Assembly (NCBI GenBank): GCA_947455215.1
Contig: CANGNA010000002.1
Location: 46,112-110,111, forward strand
Direction of reading: 5' to 3'
Source: Chitinophagaceae bacterium
GTDB lineage: Bacteria > Bacteroidota > Bacteroidia > Chitinophagales > Chitinophagaceae
DNA length: 64,000 nt
Shown here: positions 23,478 to 32,300 of the stretch, piece by piece
Numbering within the stretch: position 1 is the first letter of the stretch
Layout of the letters: each line of letters starts with the position of its first letter
Notes under the pieces: model-generated
What the model was told of the DNA's origin: nothing
Seen by the model: only the letters and a program-made list of their open reading frames with translations
The model's database searches: none
Translations under genes and position numbers: made by a program

Positions 23478-23497
23478 CGTAATGAATTTTAAAGTTT

Positions 23498-24799
23498 ATG
23501 ACAAAGACCATAGTCATCATAGGTGCGGGCTTCGCCGGCTTGCAATTAGCCCGCAAGCTAAAGAGTAAACACTATAATATTATTATAGTAGACCAGTACA
23601 ACTTCCACCAGTTCCAGCCGCTACTATACCAGGTAGCCACCGCCCGATTAGAGCCCAGCGCAGTTTCCTTCCCGCTAAGAAAAGTTTTCCAGGGCCGTAA
23701 AGATGTAAGAGTAAGGATAACAAGGGTAGATAATATAGATACCGGTAATCGCCAGATAGTAACACCTGACGGTACATTTGCTTACGACTACCTGGTGGTA
23801 GCCACCGGCTGCACATCGAACTTCTTTGGTAATAAGAACATAGAGGAGCATGCCTTTCCCATGAAATCGACGAATGAGGCGATAGCACTACGTAATCGGA
23901 TATTGCTGAATTTTGAGGATGCACTCAGTGCTACCACTCAGCAACAGCTGGAGGAGATCATGAACATAGTGATAGTGGGCGGCGGTGCCACCGGGGTAGA
24001 GCTGGCGGGTGCACTGGCAGAGATGAAGAAGAACGTGTTGCCAAGAGACTACCCGGACATGGATTTTTCGAAATTGACCATATACCTGCTGGAGGGTGCA
24101 GGCCATACGCTGCAAAATATGAGCGAAGCTGCCCAGCAAAAATCACAGCAGTACCTGGAGCAGATGGGTGTAAAAATATTGCTGAACACGGTGGTTGAAG
24201 ATTATGATGGCCATGTGGTCAAGCTGAAAGGTGGCCAGACGATCAATAGTGCCAATATGATATGGACGGCCGGGGTGCGTGGCAATGTGCCCGCCGGTAT
24301 ACCCGATTCTCTGATAGTAAGAGGCAACAGGATAAGGGTAAACGAGTATAACCAGGTGCAGGGGTTGCCGGAGGTATTTGCCTTAGGTGATATTGCCTAC
24401 ATGGAGACAAAAGATTTTCCGCGCGGGCATGCACAGTTGGCCAATGTAGCCAATAACCAGGCTAAAAATCTGGCGAAGAATTTTGAAAGAATGGCAGCAG
24501 GCAAGGAACTGAGCCCGTTTGTATATAAGAATCCCGGAACGATGGCCACTGTTGGTAAACGGAAGGCGGTGGTAGATCTGCCATTCATGAGTTTCCAGGG
24601 GGTATTTGCGTGGCTTACATGGATGTTCCTGCACCTGATGCTGATACTGAGTGTAAAGAACAAGTTGATGATATTCATTAACTGGGCCATCAGCTACTTT
24701 ACCAATGATACTACGCTACGCCTGATACTGCTGCCAACCGAGCGAGAGGTGGAGCAGGCAGAAACACATACTGATCTGAAGATAAAAAAGGCGGCATAA
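23498..24799 (+). CDS. ndh: Type II NADH:quinone oxidoreductase
   Basis: A 433-residue flavoprotein. The FAD-binding motif IIGAGFAGLQLARKL starts at residue 7. The second dinucleotide motif IVIVGGGATGVELAGALAEM (about 158-177) binds NADH. The FAD-closing segment VFALGDIAYM follows near 290. The hydrophobic C-terminal part (FMSFQGVFAWLTWMFLHLMLIL, then MIFINWAISYF) is the membrane-attachment region with the W-x6-H-like segment of NDH-2 proteins. It passes electrons from NADH to menaquinone at the inner face of the cytoplasmic membrane without pumping protons. A single gene. Isoleucine is written largely with ATA, unlike the gld genes. Confidence 0.9.
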   Translation: MTKTIVIIGAGFAGLQLARKLKSKHYNIIIVDQYNFHQFQPLLYQVATARLEPSAVSFPLRKVFQGRKDVRVRITRVDNIDTGNRQIVTPDGTFAYDYLVVATGCTSNFFGNKNIEEHAFPMKSTNEAIALRNRILLNFEDALSATTQQQLEEIMNIVIVGGGATGVELAGALAEMKKNVLPRDYPDMDFSKLTIYLLEGAGHTLQNMSEAAQQKSQQYLEQMGVKILLNTVVEDYDGHVVKLKGGQTINSANMIWTAGVRGNVPAGIPDSLIVRGNRIRVNEYNQVQGLPEVFALGDIAYMETKDFPRGHAQLANVANNQAKNLAKNFERMAAGKELSPFVYKNPGTMATVGKRKAVVDLPFMSFQGVFAWLTWMFLHLMLILSVKNKLMIFINWAISYFTNDTTLRLILLPTEREVEQAETHTDLKIKKAA

Positions 24800-24881
24800 A
24801 AGTCGAAACTCGAAAGTGAAAAGTTAAAAGCGTGTGTTAAGCCGCAGGCCTTAGGACAGTGAAATAATGGAATTCCCAATT

Positions 24882-24920
24882 AAATGGTATTTTGGCACAA
24901 TAAATGCTCTAATACCATTT
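24882..24920. promoter_or_regulatory. Sigma54-like promoter inside a perfect inverted repeat
   Basis: TGGCACAATAAATGCT (24893-24908) matches the -24/-12 pattern TGGCAC-N5-TTGCW, with GG and GC at the required spacing and one mismatch in the -12 part. It is framed exactly by AAATGGTATT (24882-24891) and AATACCATTT (24911-24920), perfect complements. A T-run follows, so a hairpin terminator reading is possible too. The gene 13 nt downstream encodes a sigma54-activator-type protein. Confidence 0.5.
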
Positions 24921-24932
24921 TTTAGTTGACAC

Positions 24933-26096
24933 ATGGCACAAAATATACTGATAATAGACGATGAGCGCGCTATACGCAAGGCGCTTACGGAAATACTGAC
25001 CTTTGAGGGATTTGCTGTAGATGAGGCTGTGGACGGGGAAGAAGGGGTAAAGAAGATAAAGGAGAACAACTACGATTGCATATTGTGCGACATTAAAATG
25101 CCGAAGAAGGATGGCATTGAAGTGTTGCAGATAGCCAAGGAAGAAAAGCCGGACACGCCGTTCATCGTGATATCGGGCCATGGCAACTTGGAGACAGCTG
25201 TAGAAGCTGTAAAGAAAGGCGCGTTCGACTATATATCTAAGCCGCCGGACCTGAACAGGCTGCTCATCACCCTGCGTAATGCCATGGATAAGAAGAGCCT
25301 GGTAACAGAGACCAAACAGCTAAAGAAAAAGATAGCCAAGAGTGGTGCTGAAATGATAGGCAACAGTGCCGGCATACAGCAGATACAGGAAACGATAGCT
25401 AAAGTAGCCCCAACTGATGCACGTGTATTGGTGACCGGTGAGAACGGTGTAGGTAAAGAGTTAGTGGCCCGCAGGATACATGAGTTGAGTAACCGGGCGA
25501 ATGGTCCGTTGATAGAGGTGAACTGTGCAGCTATTCCATCGGAACTGATAGAAAGTGAATTGTTTGGCCACGAGAAGGGGTCGTTTACATCGGCCATCAA
25601 ACAAAGGCTGGGTAAGTTTGAACAGGCCAGTGGTGGTACGTTGTTCCTGGATGAGATAGGAGATATGAGCCATGATGCGCAGGCCAAGATGCTGCGTGCA
25701 CTGCAGGAAGGCAAGATAACCCGTGTAGGTGGTGAAAAGGAGATAAAGGTAGATGTGCGCGTTATAGCCGCTACAAACAAGAACCTGCTGGAAGAAGTAG
25801 AGGCCAAGAAGTTTCGCCTGGACCTGTATCACCGCCTGAGTGTGATATTGATACAGGTGCCATCGCTGAACGAGCGCAGGGATGATATACCCTTGCTTGT
25901 AGATCATTTTCTAAAGGATCTGTGCGAGGAATACAAGCAGCCGGTAAAGGAAATAGATGCGGCCGCAGTAACAGCCCTGCAGAACTATAACTGGACAGGT
26001 AACATACGCGAACTGCGCAACGTAGTAGAGCGTTTGATCATCCTGTCGGACAAGAAGATAACGAAGAAGGATGTGGAGACGTATATTCTCCGATGA
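24933..26096 (+). CDS. NtrC-type response regulator/AAA+ protein lacking a DNA-binding domain
   Basis: 387 residues. The receiver domain (about 4-115) has ILIIDDE, phospho-acceptor Asp53 in LCDIKMPKKDG and Lys103 in ISKPP. The sigma54-activator AAA+ domain (about 142-370) has Walker A GENGVGKE (169-176), Walker B GTLFLDEIGDM (235-245) and sensor II GNIRELRN near 356-363. The sigma54-contact loop, GAFTGA in most family members, reads GSFTSA (216-221). The protein ends at residue 387 with ITKKDVETYILR, so the usual C-terminal Fis-type helix-turn-helix is missing. It may activate from solution, or act through partners. No sensor kinase gene is adjacent. A sigma54-like promoter precedes it, which would allow autoregulation. 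Confidence 0.9.
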   Translation: MAQNILIIDDERAIRKALTEILTFEGFAVDEAVDGEEGVKKIKENNYDCILCDIKMPKKDGIEVLQIAKEEKPDTPFIVISGHGNLETAVEAVKKGAFDYISKPPDLNRLLITLRNAMDKKSLVTETKQLKKKIAKSGAEMIGNSAGIQQIQETIAKVAPTDARVLVTGENGVGKELVARRIHELSNRANGPLIEVNCAAIPSELIESELFGHEKGSFTSAIKQRLGKFEQASGGTLFLDEIGDMSHDAQAKMLRALQEGKITRVGGEKEIKVDVRVIAATNKNLLEEVEAKKFRLDLYHRLSVILIQVPSLNERRDDIPLLVDHFLKDLCEEYKQPVKEIDAAAVTALQNYNWTGNIRELRNVVERLIILSDKKITKKDVETYILR

Positions 26097-26114
26097 TCTA
26101 TTGATATACTACTC

Positions 26115-26158
26115 AAATAAATGAGGCGCCCCGTGAAGAGGCGCCTCATTTATTTTTT
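26115..26158. terminator. Bidirectional terminator between the NtrC-like and NHL genes
   Basis: Perfect 16-bp stem: arms 26115-26130 (AAATAAATGAGGCGCC) and 26140-26155, 9-nt loop, A and T tracts on the outer sides. Confidence 0.85.
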
Positions 26159-26165
26159 ACGCTAA

Positions 26166-27488
26166 CTATTCCAGTATGGTCAGCTTGCTGTGGTAAATAT
26201 CATTACCGCAACTAACTTTCACGAAGTAATTACCTGCCGGTACATCGTTTATAGTTGCCTGGCCTGAAATGGTCATTGTTTTTATCGTTCTGCCGGTTAC
26301 GTCGATCAGCTGCAATTGTCCTTCGGCGCTTGTTGGCAGTTCCATTATAACTGAGCCATTGGATGGATTGGGGAATACACGCAGATTGTTGGCGGCTGTA
26401 ACCGCAGCAACACCGGTGGTATTGGTGTTTACGGCACGTACCACGTTTTTAATAGCATCTGTAATAAAGAGTTTGCGGCTCACATTGTCGAATGCTACGC
26501 CATAGGGGCCTGACATTTGTGCGGCCAGTGCTGCACCACCATCGCCACTGTCTCCGCTTGTGCCATTGCCGGCTACTGTTGTAATATACCCGCTTTGTGT
26601 TACCCTGCGTATGACGTGATTGCCGTAATCGGCTATGTATACATTCTGGTGATCATCTACGGCAACCTCTGTAGGTGTATTAAGGGTAGCATTATAGCCA
26701 AGGCCACCATCGCCGCTATAACCAAAAGAACCGTTTCCGGCATATACGTTGATGATACCCGAAGTGTTGATACGACGAATAGAATAATTGCCCTGGTCTA
26801 CTATAAAGATATTGCCCAGTGTATCTACAGCCACACCTTTAGGATAGTTTAAAACGGCTATAGCTGCCGATCCTCCGTTGCCAGTGCTGCCGGGCAAGCC
26901 ATTGCCACAGATGGTATAGATAAAGCCGGTGTCGATGCGCTTGATAGAATGGTTGTACACATCGGCAATAAAAATGGAACCGTTCTTATCTACAGCTATG
27001 CCGGAAGGGCCATTCAGCTCTGCCGCTATAGCCAGGCCATCTGTATTGCCGGCTGTGCCTGTGCCTGCAATAGTAGTGATGATACCCGATGGGTCTATCT
27101 TGCGTATCATATTGTTGCCATCGTCGGTAACATAGATATTGCCCAGTCTGTCTGTTGCCACACTGGTAGGCTGATTGAGCATAGCTGCCGTTGCCGGGCC
27201 GCCATTGCCGCTGAAGCCGTGAACGCCTGTGCCCGCAATGGTGGTGATGGTGCCGGAGGCATCTACTTTACGCACAACAGAATTACCTATTTCGCAGAAA
27301 TACACATTGCCGGCATTGTCTACAGCGATGCCCGCCGGAGCATAGCATTGTGCATCGGTGGCGGCATGGCCATCGCCACTATAGCCCGATGTGTGGTTGC
27401 CAGCAAACAGGTTGATAGTTTGGGCGTTTACTGAAGCGCATGGCAGCAACAAACCCAGCAGAGATATAGCGTAAAAAAAGGCCTTCAT
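26166..27488 (-). CDS. Secreted NHL-repeat beta-propeller protein with type IX sorting domain
   Basis: 440 residues from the ATG at 27488, which directly precedes the signal peptide MKAFFYAISLLGLLLPCASVNA. The open frame continues back to 27602 into the priA gene without a plausible start. Five to six NHL repeats of about 55 residues fill residues 25-350, each of the form GIAVDxxGNxYxADxxNxxIRRI followed by ITTIAGxGxxGxSGDGG. They should form a six-bladed propeller. The last 75 residues (RVFPNPSNGSVIMELP, then LQLIDVTGRTIKTM, ending GNYFVKVSCGNDIYHSKLTILE) are a type A sorting domain for type IX export. Probable surface or released binding protein; ligand unknown. Confidence 0.88.
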   Translation of the reverse strand: MKAFFYAISLLGLLLPCASVNAQTINLFAGNHTSGYSGDGHAATDAQCYAPAGIAVDNAGNVYFCEIGNSVVRKVDASGTITTIAGTGVHGFSGNGGPATAAMLNQPTSVATDRLGNIYVTDDGNNMIRKIDPSGIITTIAGTGTAGNTDGLAIAAELNGPSGIAVDKNGSIFIADVYNHSIKRIDTGFIYTICGNGLPGSTGNGGSAAIAVLNYPKGVAVDTLGNIFIVDQGNYSIRRINTSGIINVYAGNGSFGYSGDGGLGYNATLNTPTEVAVDDHQNVYIADYGNHVIRRVTQSGYITTVAGNGTSGDSGDGGAALAAQMSGPYGVAFDNVSRKLFITDAIKNVVRAVNTNTTGVAAVTAANNLRVFPNPSNGSVIMELPTSAEGQLQLIDVTGRTIKTMTISGQATINDVPAGNYFVKVSCGNDIYHSKLTILE

Positions 27489-27582
27489 GAGCACGTGTAT
27501 TTGTATATGAAAATTAGGATTTTTTACTAGCCGGGGCAAATTTGGCTTGGGTATTATATTAGAAAATAACAAACAATTATGG

Positions 27583-30021
27583 TTAGGCAGGGTCCACATC
27601 AAACACTATCTGCACATTGCTATAGCCGCGTTGGTTAAGGATGTGCTGTCTTTGATTCTTTAAAAAGTCTTTCACGCTCTCCACCAGTTTATTGTCCTTA
27701 GGACATTTGAGCCATATCTCCTGTATGTATTGATCGCGGACGCGGGCTATGATGGCCGGCCCGGGACCCTGTACTGTTATGTTAGGTACTTTGTTCAATG
27801 CTTCTGCCATAAGCCCTGCCGCCTGCATGGCTTTAGGTTCTTCCCTGTGGCGGAATACTATTTTTATCAGCCGGCTGAATGGAGGGTATGCAAATTGTTC
27901 ACGGTATTTGATCTCTGAGCGATAGAAGGAACTGACACTGTGCTCTTTTACCATTTGCAGGGTAGGGTGGGTAAGGTTGTAGGTTTGTATCAGTACCTTG
28001 CCTGCTCCGTCGGCGCGGCCTGCGCGGCCACTCACCTGCTCCATCAGCTGGAAGGCACGCTCATTGACCCGGAAATCGGGGTAGCTGAGGATGCTGTCGG
28101 CACTGATGATGCCTACCAGCGATACTGAAGCCAGATCGAGCCCCTTCACTACCATCTGCGTGCCCACTAATATATCTATCTTGTGTTTTTCCAGCTTGTC
28201 GAACAGTTCGGTAATGCTGTTCTTGTTGCGCATGCTGTCTACATCCATGCGGGCTACTTTGGCCTTTGGAAAGAGCTGCTGCACTTCTTCTTCTATCTTC
28301 TCTGTACCAAAGCTTTTGCTGGTCATGCTGCTGCTGGCACACTGCGGACAAGATGATGTTGGTGCTGCTTTAAGTCCGCAATAATGGCAATGCAGTTTGC
28401 CGGTGCTTTTGTGGTAGGTGAGCGATACGGCACAGTTGGTACACTGTGGTATCCATCCGCATACTGTGCATTGCTGGAATGGGGTATAGCCGCGCCTGTT
28501 CTGGAAGAGGATCACCTGCTTTTTATTATTCAAGGCTTCGGTAATGGCCTCTTGCAGCAGCGGGCTGAGGATGGTTTTCTTGTCCTTCAGCGGGTCGGCA
28601 ACCTTGGGACTCACCAGTTCAATCTCGGGCATGTTCACGCCCATGTAGCGCTCTTTTATAGATGCATAGGCATATTTACCCTGCTGCACATTATACAGGC
28701 TTTCCAGCGATGGCGTTGCGGAGCCCAGGACCACCTTAGCATCGTAGAGGTTGCCTAAGTATATAGCTGCATCGCGGGCGTGGAAGCGCGGGGCAGGGTC
28801 GCGTTGTTTGTAAGATCCATCATGTTCCTCATCTACGATAACTATACCTAGAGTATTATAAGGCAGCCACAGCGCAGAGCGTGGTCCAACCACAATTTTG
28901 TAAGTGCCTTTGCGCACTTTCTCCCATATTTCCACTCGCTCGTTATTGCTGAAGTGGGAGTGGTACACGCCCAGCTCATCACCAAAATAAGCAATCAGCC
29001 TGCTCACCAGTTGGGTGGTCACGGCTATCTCCGGTAGCAACAGCACGGCCTGCTTACCTTGCGCCAGTGCTTCGCGTATCTTATGTATGTACAGAAAGGT
29101 TTTGCCACTGCCGGTAACACCCTGTAGTAAGGCAACATTCTTTTCTGTCAAACCCTTATTCAACTCATCGTAAGCGGCTTGCTGCACGGGTGTGAACGCC
29201 ACTTCTTTTGTTGCAGCTATATTGCTTGCAGGCAGCCTGTCTATCTCTTGTTCGCGTATATTAAAAACGTCTTTTTCTACAAGTGCTTTTAGCTGTGCCG
29301 CGCTTGCCTTTGCCCTGTCCAGCAGATCGGTCTGCCGCACGTAACCTTTCTTTATCTTCAACTCGGTATAGGCCATCAGCAGTTCCAGCTGCTTAGGTGC
29401 GCGCTGTAACTTGTCGAAGAGGTACATCATGGCCTTTTCCTCTTCATAGGCTTCGGCCAGCACTACTATACGTTCTTTTTTAGGCTTGTAAGCTTGCTCC
29501 AAAGCCTCGTTGATGGCTACAGCTTCGTGTTCCAGTAGTTCGTTGAGCACAGCGGCAAGGTATCTTGCGCCAACTATATCGCGCAGCTCGGTGATAGTTA
29601 TTGCTGTTTTTATCTGCAGGGCATCTACCGCCAGCCAGGCCTCGTTGCTCCACTCTATATATACATCAGGCTCAGCTATCCATTGCAGGCGCGTTTCGCC
29701 CATCAGTTTCAGGTGGGCAGGCAGTGCGGCCTGCATCACTTCTCCCGGGGCGGCCATGTAGTAATCGCCTATCCAGCGCCAGAATTTCAGTTGCTGTTCG
29801 TTCACCACCGGTTCTGTATCAATAATGCTGCGTACCGGTTTTACCATGTAGGTCTCCGGTTTTTCGTTGTGGAGCCGTTCCACAATGCCGGAATATTGCT
29901 TGTTCTTGCCCAGTGTCACTTCCACCCGCATGCCGGGGCTCAGGGTGTCCTGTAGCTCAATAGGCACACCATAGGTAAGTACCTGTGGCATATTAAGCGG
30001 CAGTATGATATCGGCAAACAT
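27583..30021 (-). CDS. priA: Primosomal replication restart helicase PriA
   Basis: An 812-residue superfamily 2 3'-5' helicase that reloads the replisome at stalled forks. The N-terminal 3'-DNA-binding domain (FADIILPLNMPQVLTYGVP) and winged helix are present. Walker A is GVTGSGKT (301-308) and the DEEH box is at 397-400 (VDEEHDGSYKQ). Eight cysteines at about 518, 521, 527, 530, 545, 548, 558 and 561 bind two zinc ions. The C-terminal domain ends KNQRQHILNQRGYSNVQIVFDVDP. Length is normal for Bacteroidota. It lies 42 nt behind hemW in the same direction and may share its transcript. Confidence 0.95.
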   Translation of the reverse strand: MFADIILPLNMPQVLTYGVPIELQDTLSPGMRVEVTLGKNKQYSGIVERLHNEKPETYMVKPVRSIIDTEPVVNEQQLKFWRWIGDYYMAAPGEVMQAALPAHLKLMGETRLQWIAEPDVYIEWSNEAWLAVDALQIKTAITITELRDIVGARYLAAVLNELLEHEAVAINEALEQAYKPKKERIVVLAEAYEEEKAMMYLFDKLQRAPKQLELLMAYTELKIKKGYVRQTDLLDRAKASAAQLKALVEKDVFNIREQEIDRLPASNIAATKEVAFTPVQQAAYDELNKGLTEKNVALLQGVTGSGKTFLYIHKIREALAQGKQAVLLLPEIAVTTQLVSRLIAYFGDELGVYHSHFSNNERVEIWEKVRKGTYKIVVGPRSALWLPYNTLGIVIVDEEHDGSYKQRDPAPRFHARDAAIYLGNLYDAKVVLGSATPSLESLYNVQQGKYAYASIKERYMGVNMPEIELVSPKVADPLKDKKTILSPLLQEAITEALNNKKQVILFQNRRGYTPFQQCTVCGWIPQCTNCAVSLTYHKSTGKLHCHYCGLKAAPTSSCPQCASSSMTSKSFGTEKIEEEVQQLFPKAKVARMDVDSMRNKNSITELFDKLEKHKIDILVGTQMVVKGLDLASVSLVGIISADSILSYPDFRVNERAFQLMEQVSGRAGRADGAGKVLIQTYNLTHPTLQMVKEHSVSSFYRSEIKYREQFAYPPFSRLIKIVFRHREEPKAMQAAGLMAEALNKVPNITVQGPGPAIIARVRDQYIQEIWLKCPKDNKLVESVKDFLKNQRQHILNQRGYSNVQIVFDVDPA

Positions 30022-30063
30022 TAGCGCAAGTTAATCAGCAGCAGTGGAAAATGTAGTTAAATA

Positions 30064-31233
30064 TCAGAAGAACAGATCTGCGGCTATGCCGTCGGCAAAT
30101 AGTTTGCCTTTTTGGGTCAGTAGCAGTTTATTGTCTTTTAGTTCCAATTGCCCCTTGTCCATTGGTTCTTCGGCATTGCGCAGCAGCTGGCGGGCCATGT
30201 CCTCGCTCCAGTCTCGCTGTATTTTGGAGATATCGCAGCCCCACATAGTACGTAGAGATGTCATGATGTATTCGTTCAGAAACTCTATATCGGTCAACTG
30301 TTCTGCCTCAGCAGGCAGTTTTTTCTCGGTCAATATACTTTTAATGTACAGTGCGTTGTTCGCAATATTCCATTTGCGTTCGCGGTCTTTGTAAGAATGC
30401 GCCGCGGGGCCTATACCCAGGTAGGGCAGGCCGCGCCAGTAGTTGGTATTGTGTACGGCATAGTGGCCGGGTAGGGCGAGATTAGATATTTCGTAATGAT
30501 CGAAACCCATTGCTGCCGCATGTTCTGTCAGGATGTCAAATTGTCCGGCCGCCTGTTCCACATCTACTGGTGCCGATATTTTCTTTTTGATGTTGTGGTG
30601 AAGCGCTGTTTTTTCTTCTACTGTAAGTGCATAGGCCGAAAAATGCTGCACACCCAAGGCTGCTACCTTATCCAGGTTGTTTTTCCAGTCTTTATCTGTT
30701 AGCCCGGGCGTGCCATATATCAGGTCAATGCTGATGTTGGTCAGTCCGGCGTCCTGCGCAGCCTTGATGGCGTAATCTGCCTCTTGTGCATTGTGCGCGC
30801 GCTTCATATACAGCAGGTCCTGATCGCGAAAAGATTGCACGCCAATGCTCAGGCGGTTTACGGCAGTATTTCTTAAGGCTTTTGTGTATTGCTTGTCCAG
30901 GTCGTCGGGGTTGGCCTCAAGGGTGTATTCACTGATGGTGTCAGCTTTGTAGTTGCGTTGCACCGTTTCGGTTATCCTGTTGATCTCGGTTTCTGTAAGG
31001 AGTGAGGGCGTGCCGCCGCCGAAGTAAAGTGTATTTACCGGAATGCCGTAAAGTTCGTCCTTGCGCATTTCCAGTTCCCGGATGATGGCCGCAACCATTT
31101 CGTCCTTGTGTTTCAGCGATGTGGAGAAATGGAAGTTGCAATAAACGCATGCCTGCTTACAGAAGGGAATATGTATATAAATGCCGGCAGATGGCGTTGC
31201 GTTTGCCTGCATTATATCGGTACCGTTGGTCAT
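30064..31233 (-). CDS. hemW: Radical SAM heme chaperone HemW
   Basis: 389 residues. The radical-SAM cluster motif is FCKQACVYCNF (Cys25, Cys29, Cys32), preceded by AGIYIHIPF, the hallmark of the HemN/HemW group. LYFGGGTPSLL and TLEANPDD follow. The C-terminal HemN-type domain is present. HemW binds heme and passes it to respiratory enzymes; it is related to, but shorter than, coproporphyrinogen dehydrogenase HemN. The ATG at 31233 lies 5 nt after a TACCTTTG box, which would make its mRNA leaderless; the second in-frame ATG at 31212 is an alternative start. Confidence 0.92.
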   Translation of the reverse strand: MTNGTDIMQANATPSAGIYIHIPFCKQACVYCNFHFSTSLKHKDEMVAAIIRELEMRKDELYGIPVNTLYFGGGTPSLLTETEINRITETVQRNYKADTISEYTLEANPDDLDKQYTKALRNTAVNRLSIGVQSFRDQDLLYMKRAHNAQEADYAIKAAQDAGLTNISIDLIYGTPGLTDKDWKNNLDKVAALGVQHFSAYALTVEEKTALHHNIKKKISAPVDVEQAAGQFDILTEHAAAMGFDHYEISNLALPGHYAVHNTNYWRGLPYLGIGPAAHSYKDRERKWNIANNALYIKSILTEKKLPAEAEQLTDIEFLNEYIMTSLRTMWGCDISKIQRDWSEDMARQLLRNAEEPMDKGQLELKDNKLLLTQKGKLFADGIAADLFF

Positions 31234-31238
31234 TGTTG

Positions 31239-31246
31239 CAAAGGTA
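31239..31246 (-). promoter_or_regulatory. Promoter -7 box of hemW
   Basis: TACCTTTG on the minus strand, with CAACA between it and the first ATG. Confidence 0.55.
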
Positions 31247-31374
31247 GTGCAATATCTGCTGGCGGATTTTTTGTATATAATGATGTATGCTTATATGTGG
31301 ATATTAACACAGCCAGGTGGAAAAATACTCCGTTCATTTTGCTTCCTGCAACTCAATGAGCCATTTAATCTGTT

Positions 31375-31382
31375 TAGTTTTG
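31375..31382 (+). promoter_or_regulatory. Promoter -7 box of the DUF4271 gene
   Basis: TAGTTTTG, 7 nt before the ATG at 31390. A near-leaderless transcript would result. Confidence 0.5.
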
Positions 31383-31389
31383 TACGTCC

Positions 31390-32268
31390 ATGCGTTTTAT
31401 CCGTTTTCTGCTTTGCTGTATTATTTTATCCGTTGCTGTTGGTGCACAGGGTGCGTCGTTGCAACTGGCCAAATACGGAATTCCGGTATTGGGCGACAGT
31501 GCGGTGATGAAGGCGCAAACGCTGGCGCTTACGGATAGTGTATTGCGCCATCACCCCATGGTTAGCACTACTTATGTGGTGAGTGATATAGAATCGGTGC
31601 ACAAATGGACATCTCAGACCTCCGATTTTTACCTCCTGCTGTCTTTGTGCCTGCTGCTGGGTATCATCCGCTTTATCGATCCGCGTTACTTTGTTAACCT
31701 GTGGGCTGCTTTTTGGAATCCCACCTTGAGCAGCCGTCAACTGAAAGACCAGCTACAGGGCGCCGGGTTGCCCAACCTGCTGATGAACATCTTCTTTTCC
31801 ATCACTGTTGGCTCTTATATATATTATGTTGTCAGGTATTATACGCCACATCCATCGGGTGTCATACCGTCATCATTGTTGATCATCATGCTTATTGCGG
31901 GTACATCCATCATCTATTCAGCCAAATACCTGGCCGTGAAGTTCAGTGGATGGGCATTCCGGCTGGAGGCTGTTACAGAACATTACTTGTTTAACGTGTT
32001 CCTTATCAATAAGATATTGGCGATGATACTCATCCCGTTTGTTATCGTACTGGCGTTTGCAGATGCCGGGGTGGTGAAGCAGATGGTGATCATCTCCTTC
32101 ATCACCGGCGGCATATTGTTACTTAACCGTTATTTCAGGTCGTGGCAGGTGTTCGGGTCGTTTTTCCAATATTCAAAATTTCATTTTTTTATGTACCTTT
32201 GCGCCTCGGAATTATTGCCGATGGCGGTTTTAATGAAGCTGTTAGTTCAAGGACTAGTGTTTTATTAA
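31390..32268 (+). CDS. DUF4271 multi-pass membrane protein
   Basis: 292 residues. A signal peptide or first helix (RFIRFLLCCIILSVAVGAQG) is followed by an exported stretch of about 70 residues. About six hydrophobic helices then follow (for example FYLLLSLCLLLGIIRFI, IIMLIAGTSIIYSAKYL, ILAMILIPFVIVLAFA). This is the DUF4271 architecture, found in Bacteroidota directly upstream of uroporphyrinogen-III synthase, as here. Biochemical role unknown. The C-terminal coding part contains a second promoter-like box (32194-32201) pointing at hemD, which begins 32 nt after the stop. Confidence 0.85.
   Translation: MRFIRFLLCCIILSVAVGAQGASLQLAKYGIPVLGDSAVMKAQTLALTDSVLRHHPMVSTTYVVSDIESVHKWTSQTSDFYLLLSLCLLLGIIRFIDPRYFVNLWAAFWNPTLSSRQLKDQLQGAGLPNLLMNIFFSITVGSYIYYVVRYYTPHPSGVIPSSLLIIMLIAGTSIIYSAKYLAVKFSGWAFRLEAVTEHYLFNVFLINKILAMILIPFVIVLAFADAGVVKQMVIISFITGGILLLNRYFRSWQVFGSFFQYSKFHFFMYLCASELLPMAVLMKLLVQGLVFY
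32194..32201 (+). promoter_or_regulatory. Promoter-like box for hemD inside the DUF4271 gene
   Basis: TACCTTTG, about 100 nt before the hemD ATG. A canonical box, but no clear -33 TTG, so only moderate support. Confidence 0.4.
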
Positions 32269-32300
32269 CTCGAAAATAAAAATACCGAACTCTCTAATTT

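Noticed and set aside
24800..24850. Short A/G-rich near-repeats after ndh (AAAGTCGAAACTCGAAAGTG)
   Set aside because: Low complexity; no palindrome, no matching copy of useful length elsewhere in the window.
27489..27602. 38-residue extension of the NHL-repeat protein into priA
   Set aside because: The signal peptide begins at ATG 27488; the extension has no role and overlaps the priA stop.
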